Notes: generated from the sequence alone by a model not told the origin. A stretch of 64,000 nucleotides of DNA from Mimachlamys varia (GCA_947623455.1 OX392542.1:5959625-6023624); one strand, 5' to 3'; positions 1 to 15,300 are shown, counted from the stretch's first letter. Program-made: numbers and translations.

Positions 1-140
1 ATGCTTCAATTTAACATTGTGGGGCCCATCGTTTTCAGTAATGTGTACATAAAAGGACCCATGAAAATAAGTTATAGATTGATCACTGTGACTAAATTTT
101 TTACAGAAAGTGTCCAGGATGCATACAACTTTTGTAGGTT

Positions 141-157
141 GGGGGGGGGGGGGGGGG
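141..157. repeat. 17-nt poly-G tract
   Basis: An uninterrupted run of 17 G in WRAP73 intron 6, a potential sequencing-length artefact or G-quadruplex former. Confidence 0.9.
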
Positions 158-287
158 TTACTTGATAATCTGCTTCCTGATGTTGTTATCTTAGTTTATA
201 AGTAAAGAGTTAGGTACCCTGATGTAGATTTGTACATACAAGTAATATTAGAGCAAAGCATCAACAGAAGGAACACAAGGACAGTAC

Positions 288-391
288 CTTGACAAGCTCC
301 CACATACTACATGTAAATATACTGATGTAGTCCTTGCAGTCCCGTCTCTCCGCCAGCGCCATATACTTCCCTCCCACACTGAAGTCCATCC
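288..391 (-). CDS. WRAP73: WRAP73 coding exon 6
   Basis: It encodes residues 138-172, including [16 protein letters not shown] and ending in WELVK, phase 1 in and phase 0 out. The acceptor is ttgtag and the donor gtactg. Downstream exons lie beyond position 1 of the window. Confidence 0.92.
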
Positions 392-3300
392 CTACAACAC
401 AAAATATAATCTATCAATGCCAGGCTTCAAATCATCTTACTTTTTAGTAAGGTTTCCTGGATCAATATTCAATCGAAATACTCAACATGCAACATTTTGC
501 TCAAGCCCAATATCTTATCTTGGTCATAACTTAATCAGAATATATATTTTTGATGATCGTGGACTTTGTTTGAGAGAGTAAGGCAAGGTTTGGTTTAATT
601 GTTTTTACATCATATTAACAGCCTGGGTACTAAGTCTAAGGCAAGAAGTTCCTAAATGGATATATAAATGTCTTACGGCAAATTTCTAGCTCGATCAGTA
701 CATGGTTTGAACCTGCAGCTGATTTAACTCAGTTGGTTGGAAGGATCTGAAGTACGGGGTTCAAATATGAAGCAGAACTAGATCAAACTCAATTGGTTGG
801 AAGGATTTGAAACACAGGGTTCGGATTTGAAGCCGATTTAGGTTTATTGGGTAGAAGGACCAAATATACAGAGCTCGAATCCAGCTGATTTTATTTATAC
901 AATACAAATCTGCTGTTGATTACATTTTATTTAATTTAAACTTTGATCATATTTTATAAAAGTACAACAGTTTGGTGTTGTTTCCCCCCCCCCCCCCCCC
1001 AACACTTAGTTATAGATTTTGGGAGTGCTACAAGGATCCTTGTATTTACACTGGTAACTTGATATCAACAACACCTTAATTACCTCCCCTATTTCAAGTT
1101 TAAGTAAATAATACCAGTTTACTCCCATCTTTTCCTTGTAATGTTAATAATTTAATGGATTTCACATATAAATTCCAATGTGTCATGCTATGTGGTTATA
1201 ACTGTACTCATCAATGCATGACTTTTTCATTTTTATACACACTATAGAGATTCCTAGAATCCTTATGGTATCACTGGCATAACAGATACAAGATATTAAA
1301 ATCAGAATACATCTAATTTTAGGCAAGAAAATCATAAATATCGCTTTCCCACATAAAATTTCAAATTAAACTTTACCAAGATAAAAATTACTATTTTCTA
1401 GAAAATCTTTCTCATTATCATTTCTACACCTGAATTTTTTAATGTTTGCATGAACTTAGTAACACACCAGTATGATTCATGGAAATGTATTACCAGGTCT
1501 GTTCAATCAAATACTGTAGTACGTTTCTTATGTATGAAATTCACTAATCATGGAGGGGGTCTGTAGAAACAGTTTATAATGAACAGAAATTCTTTTAAAA
1601 TACCAATTTGACCCAAGCCTTAAATCCAACAATATCAAATTCAGTATTTTTAACCAATGAGTTTGCTAAACTATTTCCATATTCTAAACTCTATTTGATG
1701 CATGTCATTCTAAGGGGTTATTTTGTCTCTAGGGGTATATACACACATTTTATCTATGAAAGGAAGATTCAATATGTTAACAAGTACATTCTACTTTGCA
1801 GACTCTTCCATTATAAGCAGGCAAACTTACAAAGTTATCTTCCATAAATATTTATCATTAACATCAAATATGTTTGCCCCACTTACAAACAAGATATTGG
1901 ATATACAATGCTACAAATTTCTGACATTTTGTCATGAAAAAGAAAAATTTTCCTTATCATTGTTTACATTTGTGTCTCGCGTCAATCTATAGCATTTAAA
2001 ATCCACACGTCAGACCCAGATAATTCCTCACACCCGACACTACTCAGAGTCCATTAATCCTACAAATCGACACCCTATAAACATCAGTACACGGCAGACC
2101 AAACATTCCGTAAATATTTACTGGATGACATTTCTGGAAACAAAACAATAAATAGGTTATAAGAATCTTACTTATAGGGATCTTTAGAAAACCATTGTAT
2201 GAGTTTCAAAGATCAGTGAATGTTCAAATAACATACTGTAATGTGTTGTCTATCTTTGATAGTTAATAATGACGAGGGGGTATTAGATTCATACATCTGC
2301 ATGCTGACACAAAACCATGAAATAGGTCCAAAACGCATAAAAGAAAAAGGAATATGTGTATGTTTCTTTTTCAATATAAACATTTAGAACGATGCAACTA
2401 AGAGGAAAAATGAAAAGTCAAAATTTGTGAGTGGGACAAGGCTTATGACAATCTTCCTGGCCTGTTTTATCTCCGTCCTTTGGTTTGTATTCTGCAGAGG
2501 TCTTACCTTTTTGGCATTGCTTTGGGTAGCGGATGTAGGACACGGACTTGGTTACAAGGGACCAAACTGTGATACGTAACTGTAAGATACCAAATCATGG
2601 ACGTCACCACATGACCATAATACAGACATGGTTACTTGGTACAAAACAATAATACGCAATCGTAGAATACAAAATAACCAACTTCATCACAAAGTAAACT
2701 TTATAGATGTCAACACACTATCATCATAAACAGATATAGATGTCAATATAATATCCTCATATACGGACATGTTTACTCGGCATGGGAAACAAGATTAATA
2801 CTATAGCCAACCCGAAGTTCATGGCGGTTGTGTAAATATGTAACTGTAAATTACAATATCATTGACGTAATCACACATTCATAAATCCATACTTGGGACT
2901 GATACACACAGTCTCATTACTAGGGAACCCTATAGTGATACACAACTGTAAAATAGAAAGTCAATATCAACAAACTCGGTAGCTCAGTAAACACACTTAT
3001 ATCTACCAGTTAAAGTCAACAATGACGAAATCACATGTTTATAATTTAATGAACTTACAGAACATTAAACAATGCTGACATTGGCATGTAACAGACTGCT
3101 CCCCATTTTTTTTTTTTATCTTTTCATCATTTTTAAATGAAATAATATCAAGTGAATTGATCACAATGACTACGGTTCAAATAATGGGCACCGAAGTCTG
3201 ATTAACAGTATCTCAAATTCTTAACTTGGTCAACCCTGAAATTTCATGATGAACTATTCCAATCTTTGATCTGGAACAGTTCAAATGAGTCATCAGGGTT

Positions 3301-6300
3301 GAATGTGTTTATGTCAACAACTTGATGCTGATCTAATACAGGACGTCAAGTTAATTCACTAAAGATCCAAACATCTACAATAACACCTGTCACTAAAACA
3401 CTCTGATATCTAATATATAACGCTTCACAAGCCTAAGTGGTAAAGTCTCACACATGATTATGGTTACGGAAAAATTCCCGTCCACAGTAGAAATAGCTAG
3501 GTGTAGGCAATCTAAATGGATTAAAGGGACATTATCCTGGGTCAAATTCGGGATCGAAGAGACTTGGTAGTCTTCCGGAGATTGTCCCCCCTTATCATAA
3601 ATGGCTTAAACAACATCAATATGTCTGCACAAGTTCAATGTCAAATGCTGTTAATTAAAAATATTTTTTGTTTCAGAATTACAAAATTTCAGTTTACAAA
3701 GCATGCCTATCTAGTATCTGTGTGCTTTCAAGTACAAGAATCTCCAAAGTATCCAACAATGATCAATACGGCATGGATTCATGTAAACACCTCATCTTAA
3801 TCCATCTTATTAGCCAAACATTTCAATATGTAAATGCTGATATGTAGTGCACTGTAATAGTCTGTCCATTCCATAGATATGTGTTCGTTTTAAGCCTTAT
3901 TTTCTAATTATTCTGGTTTCAAAAATTAATTTGGGAGAGCATGGTCTAATAAAGTGTGAGCATTTGTGTTTTTCCCTTTATTATCAATCAATGAAATGTA
4001 TTTGAATGTTAATTTTTTTTTTATATTTTCATCTTGGACACTTTCGCACAATTTTCAAAATGGTACAAGGGTGATTCATCCCACTAATGAATAAAATATT
4101 ATACTGCTAATTTCCTACTCCATCTACCTACCACTACATATTATTAAACTCTCAATATATATATTTAAAGGATACCGCTTTTATTTGCTGGAAAAAACTA
4201 ATACAGGCTTAGCCTGTTGTCTAATCCATTTATTGATACATATTTATACTATTTCTTTGTAATACTTCTTTATTGTGTTTTATTGATCAATAATAAAATA
4301 TTTTGAAATTAAAATGCTTCCCACTACGGGCGCTGGTTATAGGTACACTTGACCAGGATAAATGGTCAACAGGCCTAATGTCAACAGAAGACCTTGCTCG
4401 TGTCAACAGTCACAGGAAGTTGCTCTCCATTCTGAACACTATGTTTGAGGAGTCGATCATGATTTAAAGTACATTCCCATTAACTAACACAAAACCCTTT
4501 AAACCCATACGGATATCTAAAACCCACCCGATTAATGAAAACTGAATTGTTTACTTGTTAACGTCAAAAGGTCCCTTATCATACTCCAAAATCACATAAA
4601 TTTAAAAAGCAAATATTGTACAGTTTTCAAAATTACACATCGAGACCTATGACACTGGTATATGATGACGGATATATCTACAAGGTATGAAATCATCTTG
4701 AGACAAGTCATTTTCACTTTTGGGGTTAATAAAATTGAGTCCATCGATTTACTTGGTTCTATAAGCATGATAAGGGTCTTTAACAGATGTCAGTAGAGTT
4801 CAACACTAACACTAGTCTGTTAGTCCAAGACTAGTAAATGTCTGAAGGACTAGTTTAAATGCTCTGTTTATTAGTCCTGTGGACTAGTTGAGTTTTCTAT
4901 TTTGTGTTTTTATTCTTATATATACTTTATTCAAGGAAAGAAAATGGTACAAATTAAGCACTCAGATTACATCGAAACTCATTTCAGAACATTTAGATAT
5001 TATGAAAATGTTTCTGAGGGAGACCTCCTGTAACCCCCTCCCCCCCTCCACACCTGGATGAAGTATGTAATCATTCTTGGTTGGTTATAGCATATTCTCA
5101 AAGTGTTCCTGACACAGATTGACACAGATTTTTAGGTTTATGAAGGAAGTTTTCTCCAAATCTTGAATGATATTTCTAATTGTATTTTATTGAAAAGATA
5201 TTTCTCTTTAATTCAATGAAAATGTTAGTGTTTATATACCTACCAGGGTATGATTTTGTATAACTAAATAACTATCTATTACAATCGTTTTCACATGATG
5301 AATATAATCTCACCCTACTAAATAGTGTGAGATTCTATTCATCATCTCAAATCTATAAATCTATCAAAACCAGCTTGTTCTTTGTTGTAAATTCCATAAA
5401 ATCAGTACTTGATAAAAAGCCATCCAGGTTTAACTGAAATTACATTGACAGAGAAGGTGTGAATTTAAGGGCATGGTATCCCTTTGCTAACAGGATATAA
5501 ATTGATAGAATTTGTAAGTAGGTGCAACCTAGCAAACACAAACTACCGCGCAGGTGTAAAGTCAGTTTTATGACCATCACTTAGCCTCAGTCTTTCTCAG
5601 GTGACCTCTACCATTTCATCTGTTCTGTACATGTTTACGATAAAAATTAGAGTTTTTATCCATGGACTGGATAGTTAGCCTCTGTCAGAATTAAAACGAT
5701 CATCACAGAATAGGACTTAACTGTTTATTTACACGAGATTAAATGTGTGTCACAAACAAACAACAATCAGTCTGGTCAAACAGAGTGGTCAAGCAGGCCA
5801 TATTGTCCAGGTACGGGATCACAATAGACTCATTTATTTGTGTGAGATAGGGGTATGGACTGACCAGAGATACAGCCTAACACTTAATGTCAATAGACTG
5901 TGGCAATTTTATAAGGTGTGTTACGTAACTCCCCACAGACAATACCTATACAACAGAGCACCCAATACTGATAGCATCTCGTGAAAAGATGTTTTTGTTA
6001 CATCTTCTCTTGAATTGGCTAGAAACTATGTGAGTTCACTGAAAACAGGAAAAAGATAAAAATCTGTAAAATTGATAAAAGTCATTAACTTTGTTGATAA
6101 AGGTCACAATATGGGTCACATTCTGCTAAATGGTGTTAATTCTGGACACTTCAAATTGCCTGTGACATTTGTATGCCGAGATCAAGATGAAGATCTGAGT
6201 GTTTTGTATAGAATTGGGTTTACAAGTTAATAGGGTCTAACTGTCTATATAACAGATCATCATTAAGATTTATCAGAAGATTTCAACCTATAACAGCCAG

Positions 6301-9300
6301 AAAAACCAGTCATTGACAAGTTCACAAGTCATTTTAATTCTTAACAGATGTGTGTGTATGAAAGTACCTTTCTTGGAAACCAAAAAAAAAATGAATAATT
6401 TGTTACATTCATAGTAAATATTTGTTACCAAGTTATTCCTACTTGAAGACTTTAAACTTGTACTATCACCACAATTGATTGCCTACATATATAGTTAAGT
6501 TCTTATATATATATCATCTATTTAGTCAGAAGACTTTTTTGATGTGTATTTAACTTTTTGTAAATCAGTAAAATTTGTTGTACAGTATAATCTGGTAACT
6601 CGAACTCTCATAACTTGAAGACCCTGTTTAATTTGAAGTATTTTGTCGGTCCTGGTCAAGCTTTACACTAGCATTCAAAACTCACGGAAATTGAATACTC
6701 AGATAACTTGAAATTTTCCAGTGGTCCCTTCTACTTTGAGATAATGAGGTCTGGCTGTACTTTGACTTTTATAACTATTATGTAGTTCAATATAAGTCAA
6801 ACAACATAAATTTTTTTTTTTTTTAACTTTCCAGTTGTTTGTGTTTGTAACAACCAGAACTTGGTTTGTCATACCGTACATGAACAGAGTAAAATGAAAA
6901 AAACGGACGTATGACAAATTAAACAGTTTTACATTAATGCAATCAAATCCAGAAGTAATTTCAAAACATTGTTTTCTATGATGATAATGCCAAACAAAAT
7001 CTAGAGCTGCCAGAGGGGAATTATTGCTTTCAGTGAGAAAAATAAAGTCCAAATGCTAAACAGGACATTTTTTTTTCACTGAAAAATTTTTCCATGAAAA
7101 GGATGTTCAATGTTGAACCCTACGAACTCAAAATATCAGCACTATATATAGTACAAATATTGAATGGTTGACAAGCCTCTACAGAAACGTGTATAACCCC
7201 CCCAACTCAAACTTCGTTGAAACAATATGGGCTTTGTAGAAGTAAATTGTGCATAAAGACGTACATTAAAGTCTGCAGTGGTCAGTATATGCCGGCCATC
7301 AGGACTCCATCGCACATCACAAAGACCTGCTGACCCTTCATCTACTTTACAGTTCCACTCCGGCTGTTCAAGTGACCACACCTTGAACAACAACAAAAAT
7401 CAGCTTATGATATATTAAAAATATAAAAGTTAACACATATTCTTCCTGTTGGTTGGATTTCAAGAAAAAAAATACAATTTTTTTTTTACACAAATACATC
7501 ACAAAAATAATAAAAAACACTTTTTTTCAAAATAAAAAAAAAATTTGATTCATTCAAAACACAATGAAATAAACTGAAAATAAACAGGTATATAAAAATT
7601 TCATATAAGTTGCATACCTTGATTCATAATTGTTGTTAAATAATTACAGTTCAATATATTTTAATGAAAATTAAGAAACAGTTTAATTTATAAGCATCTA
7701 ATGTTCCTTTAAAGAAATTAAATTGATGATTTTGGATAAAGTTCTCATTTTGAATATAACAATTTACACAATTCATAATAATTTCTACATAATTTAACTG
7801 CATCAAAAATCTGTATTTTATTTGTTTTCTATTGAAAAATTAACATAGCTCACATCATCATGTATATAAAGTTCCAATGTAATAATTTTGAATGGTGCAA
7901 TAAAACCTGTGAGCACTAATCCTGATTAATATAAATATCCCTTATTTACTGTTTCATTTTTACACCTTATCCAGGTGAAACACTTAATTGGTACATGGGT
8001 ATGTAGCATTAAATTCCGATTACACAATACAAGAATTAATTTTGTATCATGCATGAAGGGCAAAGCTAATCTCCTTATCTCTCTCTATATCTTTAAAATC
8101 TCATCTTTTGTCAATTTGTTCTGTATTGAAAAACAGGTGAGTATTGTCACCTGTCAGCAGGTGACAAGTAAGTCACAGGTACCTTACCTGAGAACACAAT
8201 AGGGGCCAATGTTGTCCCTAATCAGGGTACAAGATGGGCGAGGGGTGTTAACCTACATCAAAGTAAGAACAGGTAGTCCTGCCTTACAGGGGGTCATTAG
8301 TCTTGTTTACTCCTACCTGGGTAGTTTAACCCAGGTAAGACAAAATGATAGAGTGATTAGGACTACTACCTGAGCAGATTTACCTGTAATCAGGTGGGGT
8401 AGACTCAGGTGATCAAGGAAGGTAACACAAAATGAAAAGTTTGTAATCTGTTGAGATTATATCTATGGTAGTATGATAATGATCGGCAGTGGGGGACAGG
8501 GGAAGCAAGGTTACATCAAACACGACCGTGTGGACAGGGGGTCCTACATCAAACAGCACAGAAATTGGTGGTCACACCTAATTACAGGATCAGTCTTATC
8601 AGTACATCACAACAAGTGAAATTACATACCATTTACTTACAAAAATAACAATTTTAAAATATACTTATCAATAATACAGTTTTTTATGCATTCTGCAAGA
8701 ATATTCCACACCAAAGGCATATTTTTGGGAAAATGAGGTCGCATTGATTTGGGAAAATACTGCAGAAAATATGAAGGAGGATGGGCCATATTACAGCCTT
8801 AAATTAAACTCATTTTATCACTGACGTTACTCAAGTACAAAATCCTTTATGAAATCTAATAGTTTATGATAGCATTTGATTATATATATATACAAAATGT
8901 GTCATGTTAGGTATGGATTTCTTCAACAAAACAGAAATTAGAACACATTCCCTTTTCTAACAGAAAGTAAAAGACATAGGATTGATCTGTAACAATTACT
9001 TTCGGAGCAAAATTACAGACTTATATTTATTTTTCAGAGGACACAATTTACGTTTCCATTAAATTTCACATTCAATCTCGGGCAAAGTGAATATTAAATA
9101 TCAGTACAGTGTAATTATCTCTATGGTGAATAATATATTGTAAACAAGGAATACGTAGCATACCAACACATAAAATTGGTCACCAGGCAACTTAATCTAC
9201 CCTATAGATTATTGGGGTAAAGTAAGGTCAGTCAGTAATGATTTCACTGTAAATTTTACAGTACAAACTCAGATTACGTTGTTTGGTCAGTTTTAACGTA

Positions 9301-12300
9301 AACCCTGGTGCAGGGATAAGAGGTTTGGTGCGATCAAATTCAAAATAGGCTGATTTTCAATATCAGGATAGTAACTATTTGATTTTAATACATTTCTTTT
9401 GTACAATGATTTAATCTATCATCTGGTTTAGACAGCAATCTGTGAGTATATTTCAAATGCACCAATGCTTTGTATCTCTTTTTTTTCTAAATGAATTTCA
9501 GAGAGTACACTGTAATTTTATCTTTCAAGAATAAAACATTCAGCTTTATACTTTAAATTTAAAACTAAAAGTCTCATTCTATTTTCACTATTGAATAAGT
9601 ATATGTCAAATAAAGAAAAATTAAGAACACTGAACTAGGTAAAAATTCAAACCTAAGTTACCATAGAAACACACAGAACACATTTTACATGACAGCGTAG
9701 GCCATTTATACAGGGCAACACTAAAAAACTAAAGGACAGTTATGTGGTCATAACTGAATTTTGAAACGTACCTGCACAATTCCTCTCTTGTACAACCCAC
9801 AAAGGATAAACTGAGAATCTGCAGACCACTAGAAATAAAAGGAAAAGTGTTAATTTTGATCATCATTTTTAGCAGCAGCAACAGTGCAGGTCAAAAATGA
9901 AATGTTGAAATCATACTCATATTAGAACAGCAGTATGGGCTTCACTGAATATCCAATACATTAATGCAGTATTGAAACATCTGCAAGTGTTCCCATCAAA
10001 TAACATGCAATATCATAATCAGAATTGGTGCATTCTACAAACATTTATTTCATGATATCATTTTTTTATCTTTTAAAATTATTTCATATATATTTGTCAA
10101 TCAGATAAAATGTTTAGACTTTGTGAATGTTTATCTCCATAGTTCAAGAAACAGAGTCATGTTGTGTATGAACTTCACATTTCCAGTGATTCAATATTCA
10201 AATATTTAAAAAAAAAATTCAATCCCTGCTAATATGATACAAAATGGACACAGGCTAAAAATCTCTCTATCCAAATATTTAGTATTGAAGTTTCAAAGTA
10301 TTGACTGACATATATATCTCAATAAAAACACTAAATCTAAATGTTTTGTCCATGTTTGCAATGTTCATCCATAAATCTCTTCCTCCGATCTTTTTTTTCT
10401 TCAAATTTTTGAACATAGCATGAGTGTTTAACATGCTACAGGAGACTGTTCCATGTATAAATAATTCTGTGACTGAAGACATTTTTCAACTTCAGTGTTA
10501 CATTTTTTAAATATTTCATGAGTGCCCTCTTGTCCTGCTTTTAGTTTCCATCTTGAAAAGTTCGCTGAGACTCGAGTCTGCTCATTACAACTTCCAAATT
10601 ATATGTAACTGGAAGTTATAAGCCTTTATAACTTTTTACCTCTATAACTTGTATAGTGTCCAAACAGCTGAAGAGATTCTGTATCTGGAATGTCTCAACA
10701 TCGCGTACGATCAACCGAAATTCTGTCACAGACGCCTTAAACAAACAACAAATGTATAAGACCCAACTTAAGTAATAGAAACAATGCAATCAATATAATT
10801 TGTCGAATTCTGGAAACAACTCAAAGCATTTTCATTATCTCAATACACAAATATTTTAAAATCATGAACAATAACATCAGTAGAGTATTTGACAATAATT
10901 TGCTTCTTATTGATAATTGACGGGGTAGGAGGGTACTAGAACTTCTGTCAGCATTGGGTGGAAGATTGCTTACACAAACGTAGTTCAAACTCCATCTTTG
11001 GTTGCTATCAAGAAAGGACAAGAGACCTTTACCTTCATTTTAAAAACCAGATTTCCAGTTCAAATCGGACAATGTGTGTTTTGTAAAGCAACAGTTCTGA
11101 CAATTCTAAATTTTTTTTTTTAGAAATTTTTTTTTTAAATATGTCTTGTAATAAATTTGGATATTATAAAACATGAAATTTGTTTTGAGGCAGCTTTTCT
11201 GAATTTTTCTTGGTCCTACACAATTAATTCACTTGGTTTTCATACATGTATATGTTTAGATGAAAATTTTTCGGAAAAAAAGCGACTATGCACCAACAAA
11301 TTTACATCAAAATCAGATTAAAAATCTGGACTTTGATCCTTACAGTTCAGATAATAAACATAGACGAAGCAACAAGTCTAAACCTATGAATTAAATAACA
11401 TATTAGATTGCTTTAACACTTTTTTTAAAATTCAATTTTTAAATTATCTTCATATTGTACTTTAAATTATGTTTTGGTTGGCTATATCTTTAATCTCTTG
11501 TAACATTTTTTCTTTACAACAGGATGTAAATTTTCTGACAAAGTGTTCTCATAAGTAATTGAATTCATATATACAGAATATGTTAATAGTTGTTTTTTTG
11601 GGGGATGCCAAATTTTGTGCGGAAAGTTCAAATAGTTCCATCACTGTCATGGTAGCATTAACTGCATGTAGGTACTGTCTGTTGCATTCAAAACTTAAAT
11701 TACACACAGCTTCCACCCTGTTATGTTAGCAATAGCCTGGAGTGGTATGATAATTTTATGCTAATAACTCACAATGTGTATATTTATTTGTAAATCTGAA
11801 TTTTAGATGTGTTATGCAGCCTAATGGTAGTCATCACAACGATGTTCTACAAACTTCATATATCATGTTTCTTTGTGATTGTTTAAAAGTTTTATTTTAC
11901 GCATATCAAATGACTCTTCTGGGTAGGTGGAGACTGGAGAATGATCCTTCATTTATCTCATTCAAATTAAAATTGTATTGTTCGTAAATTAAAGAAGCTT
12001 ATCTATTGAATATTGACTATATTGAATTTCCCTTTGAAGATCTTAAAATATGAAGGATTCTACACGCACAGTAGAGTGTGAAGTCCCAGATCAGATATTC
12101 CTACTTCCTAGGGTAAAAAAGGAAACCTTGCCACACTGTTACCATGTACCGGTATGTGTAATGATATACAAAAACATAACGCTTTATATAATTTTTAGAA
12201 TTTCCGGTACTCTTTAAGCGCTTCACAACATGTGGATAATAATTTGATACTTACAATGCATAAATAAAGAAGTTATTACAATCTACGCTCATATGTGATA

Positions 12301-15300
12301 ATAAAGAAATGCATATAAATACAAACTAGATAAACAAATGTCAGTATATATATACATGTCGTCTAAGTTGATACTCTAAAATGCAGACGTGAAAAGGTAC
12401 GTCTTCAAATGTTTCTTGATATAATGCCACCACTTACCAAATTAAGCAAACGGTTGGGTACAACATATATGGAGTTTGCCTTGTGTGATTATCAATTGCA
12501 GGACAAGTTAGGAAATTAATGAAAGTACACAATTAAAGTTATTCATTACATTAGTCTGACACTTTCATTAGGATTTCATCTTCATTCAGAATTTTCATTT
12601 TTTTTTCCATTTCTATTAAAGACTTTGCTATATTTTCACTTAATATCTTCCAAGTTACATAGTGTAGCAGTCTACTATAAGGGGTTTAACAATGCATGGC
12701 AGGACATATATAAAGGAAATTTGGAAAGAGGAAACTATGCCCAAAAAGGCATTATTTTGATATAATTTTGTTCTTTTTCTAATTCTACAAATTTCTTTGA
12801 ATAGACTGAATTAAAACCTTCCTGATCCAAGTACATTAATTATCTAATAAGTGCCACAAATTTAAATTCAATGGGATTTCTAACTGACACTACAGTTTAA
12901 CAATTGACATTAATCTTAGGTCCTGAAATTTTTCATATGGTCTGTCAAAAAAAATATTTCTATAAATGTTCTGATAACACAAAAATGAAACCAAGAACTG
13001 CTTAAAATCACAAATCGTCAAGAATATATAACTGTCACAAAGTTTTATATAGTATATGACATCCATTTTAAAAACATAACATTCAAATTGTAACACTTAG
13101 TTTCTGTTAAAGTAATGGTCCTATTTATGTATTTATAAATTTCTGTCCAAATTTATCCCCCCTTTGCTTTAGTAATAGGCTTAAATATGTATGCAAGTTG
13201 AACTTAGGTAAACACATGCATTGTGAAAGTTGCAGAGAAGTGAGCCTTACAGATTTAAGCTGCTTACAATAGATTTACATGGTTTACTCTGACATGCGTT
13301 GTACAGTATTACGTCTAAATAGCCACAATATAATGGGTTACATCATAATCTCTCGTTGTGTTCAGAGCACTAATGTATCTATTAAAATATTATCATTAAT
13401 TTTTTTGTCTACCTAAAGTTCTACCTATCGGAGAAGTTTAAGAACAACATATACCTGAAAAAGGTGTTTCCCTGAAGCTTGACATCCACCTTGTTATTTT
13501 GTAGTATTATTACATAACTAGGGCACTAAAACTACAGCATTCCCTAGGTGGTGCTTTATTGACAAATACTTGTGATATGTTGAATGACTTTTATTTTGCT
13601 AAGATATTAAATAAATGGTTTATATCCTTTTTTTACACATGTAATTTTATAAAGGTTTTAAAAACATTGAACATCATAATATTTACGACCATAACACCTA
13701 CTCAGCATTTTTCAATATCATAGAGCATTTTCACAGAATATGCTGTTTTTTATCATGATACAATAATATTAGCTCATCAGATTTCCCTGAAAAAAATGTT
13801 TATGGTCTGGAGTCAAATTTCTCAACACAATATAAACATAACAGTTTAGGTGTAATATAAAGCAAGGGAGGCAAATCTTAAAACGTAGGTTTGTGTCAAT
13901 AAAGCAAATACTTTTACTACTCAGTTAATTCTGACAATAATGGAATACAGTTTAAACCTTAAGTCACATGACAGATAAAGTTTACGGTAAATCATATCCA
14001 ATAATTGTTTATTTTTATTCATGCTTAGAATTCAAATTTTAATTTTAACTTATGCATTTTTTTTTTGTACAATTGACACTGCATTTGTTTATTACAATAG
14101 TTCAATCTTTTAAATTTCATTACAATGACTGGTCCTGTGGTTCATAAATTGTTATTCCCCTTATGTTACAATAAGATGACAACTGACCATTTTTAAGACA
14201 AATCAGCAAAGAGGTATAAGTCATAAAGTAATAAATTATAATAATAAATTGTATATAGGCCTCTGCCATAAACAATTTTCCTTGTTCTGTACCTTCGCCT
14301 AATGCCCAATTGAATATTCTACTTCTTTGGATCATGGATGTGTAGTCCTTAGCCAATTTCTAATTTGAAAAATTTGACTAGATAATAAATATTTGCCCAT
14401 TTTGAATTTTTGATACAAATACGTAAATAATGCGACCACTGATATGTGGGATTTTTCTCCATGTATTATTATATATACATGCAGTTTAAAATTCGTTGAA
14501 ACATCCATGCATCTTCTAACTTTTTCTGAGGCAATTGAGTTAACAGATGTAAATGTTAATGCTTACAGCTTTGCAAACAATCATTGATGTGCTGACAGAT
14601 CGTTCATAGAACAGTCTGAATATGAATAGTCAATCGGACTAAGATCCAATATACAGTTACGTGCCATAAGTCTTTCAATTTTTTTTATTTTGCTATATAT
14701 TCTTTGTATTTCCAGCTTTTTTCAATGAATTTTCCTGACTTCGTTTCGGGATCATTTTTAATGAAATTTTTGGTACTTATAGAGAATTGTTTCCTGTTTT
14801 ATCTCATATATTTTCACTGTTTTCCGTTATGTATAATTAGAGAAATCATAATTTATTTACAACATCCAATTTTCGGGCCGCCATTTTGACGCCATTTTGG
14901 TAACGTTATATAGAGAAATGGCGTCAAACGGAAATTAGCAGAGTAGATAATTCTGTATAGCTCCATAAATACACAACGAAAAATTAAATAAATGTTATGA
15001 AAGGAAACCTTGTATATTTCTGTACCAAATGACAAAAAATTGTCAAAATCCATCCATAAACGAAGTCAGGAAAATTCATTGAAAAAAGTTGGAAATACAA
15101 AGAATATATAGCAAAATACAAAAAATTGAAAGACTTATGGCACATAACTGTATATAACTTTAGTACTAATTAATACCCGGTCTCTTATGGCTCTGCCCTG
15201 TGTCATAACAATCTCCGCATCATTTAGAGTAACTAATCTAACATTAATACATCAATAACACTAGAAATTGCAGTTCTTCACTCGAGTTTGATTATTTTTA

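Larger units (their letters stand above)
392..2506. other. WRAP73 intron 5
   Basis: It holds the tRNA-like trimer (721-890) and a 17-nt poly-C tract (984-1000). The remaining sequence is AT-rich, and I see no further coding signal in it. Confidence 0.7.
2580..7264. other. WRAP73 intron 4
   Basis: About 4.7 kb. It holds one copy of a dispersed ~90-bp repeat (3221-3310) and a 19-bp-stem hairpin (5295-5345). Open frames here, including the minus-strand one at 6699-7052, show no recognisable domain. Confidence 0.65.

Noticed and set aside
141..1000. Poly-G (141-157) and poly-C (984-1000) as ends of one inverted element
   Set aside because: Both are 17 nt, but the flanking sequences share only GTTG next to the tract, so there is no supported inverted repeat.
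6699..7052. Minus-strand open frame of 117 codons
   Set aside because: Intronic to WRAP73, passes through a poly-T tract, with no similarity to WD repeats.
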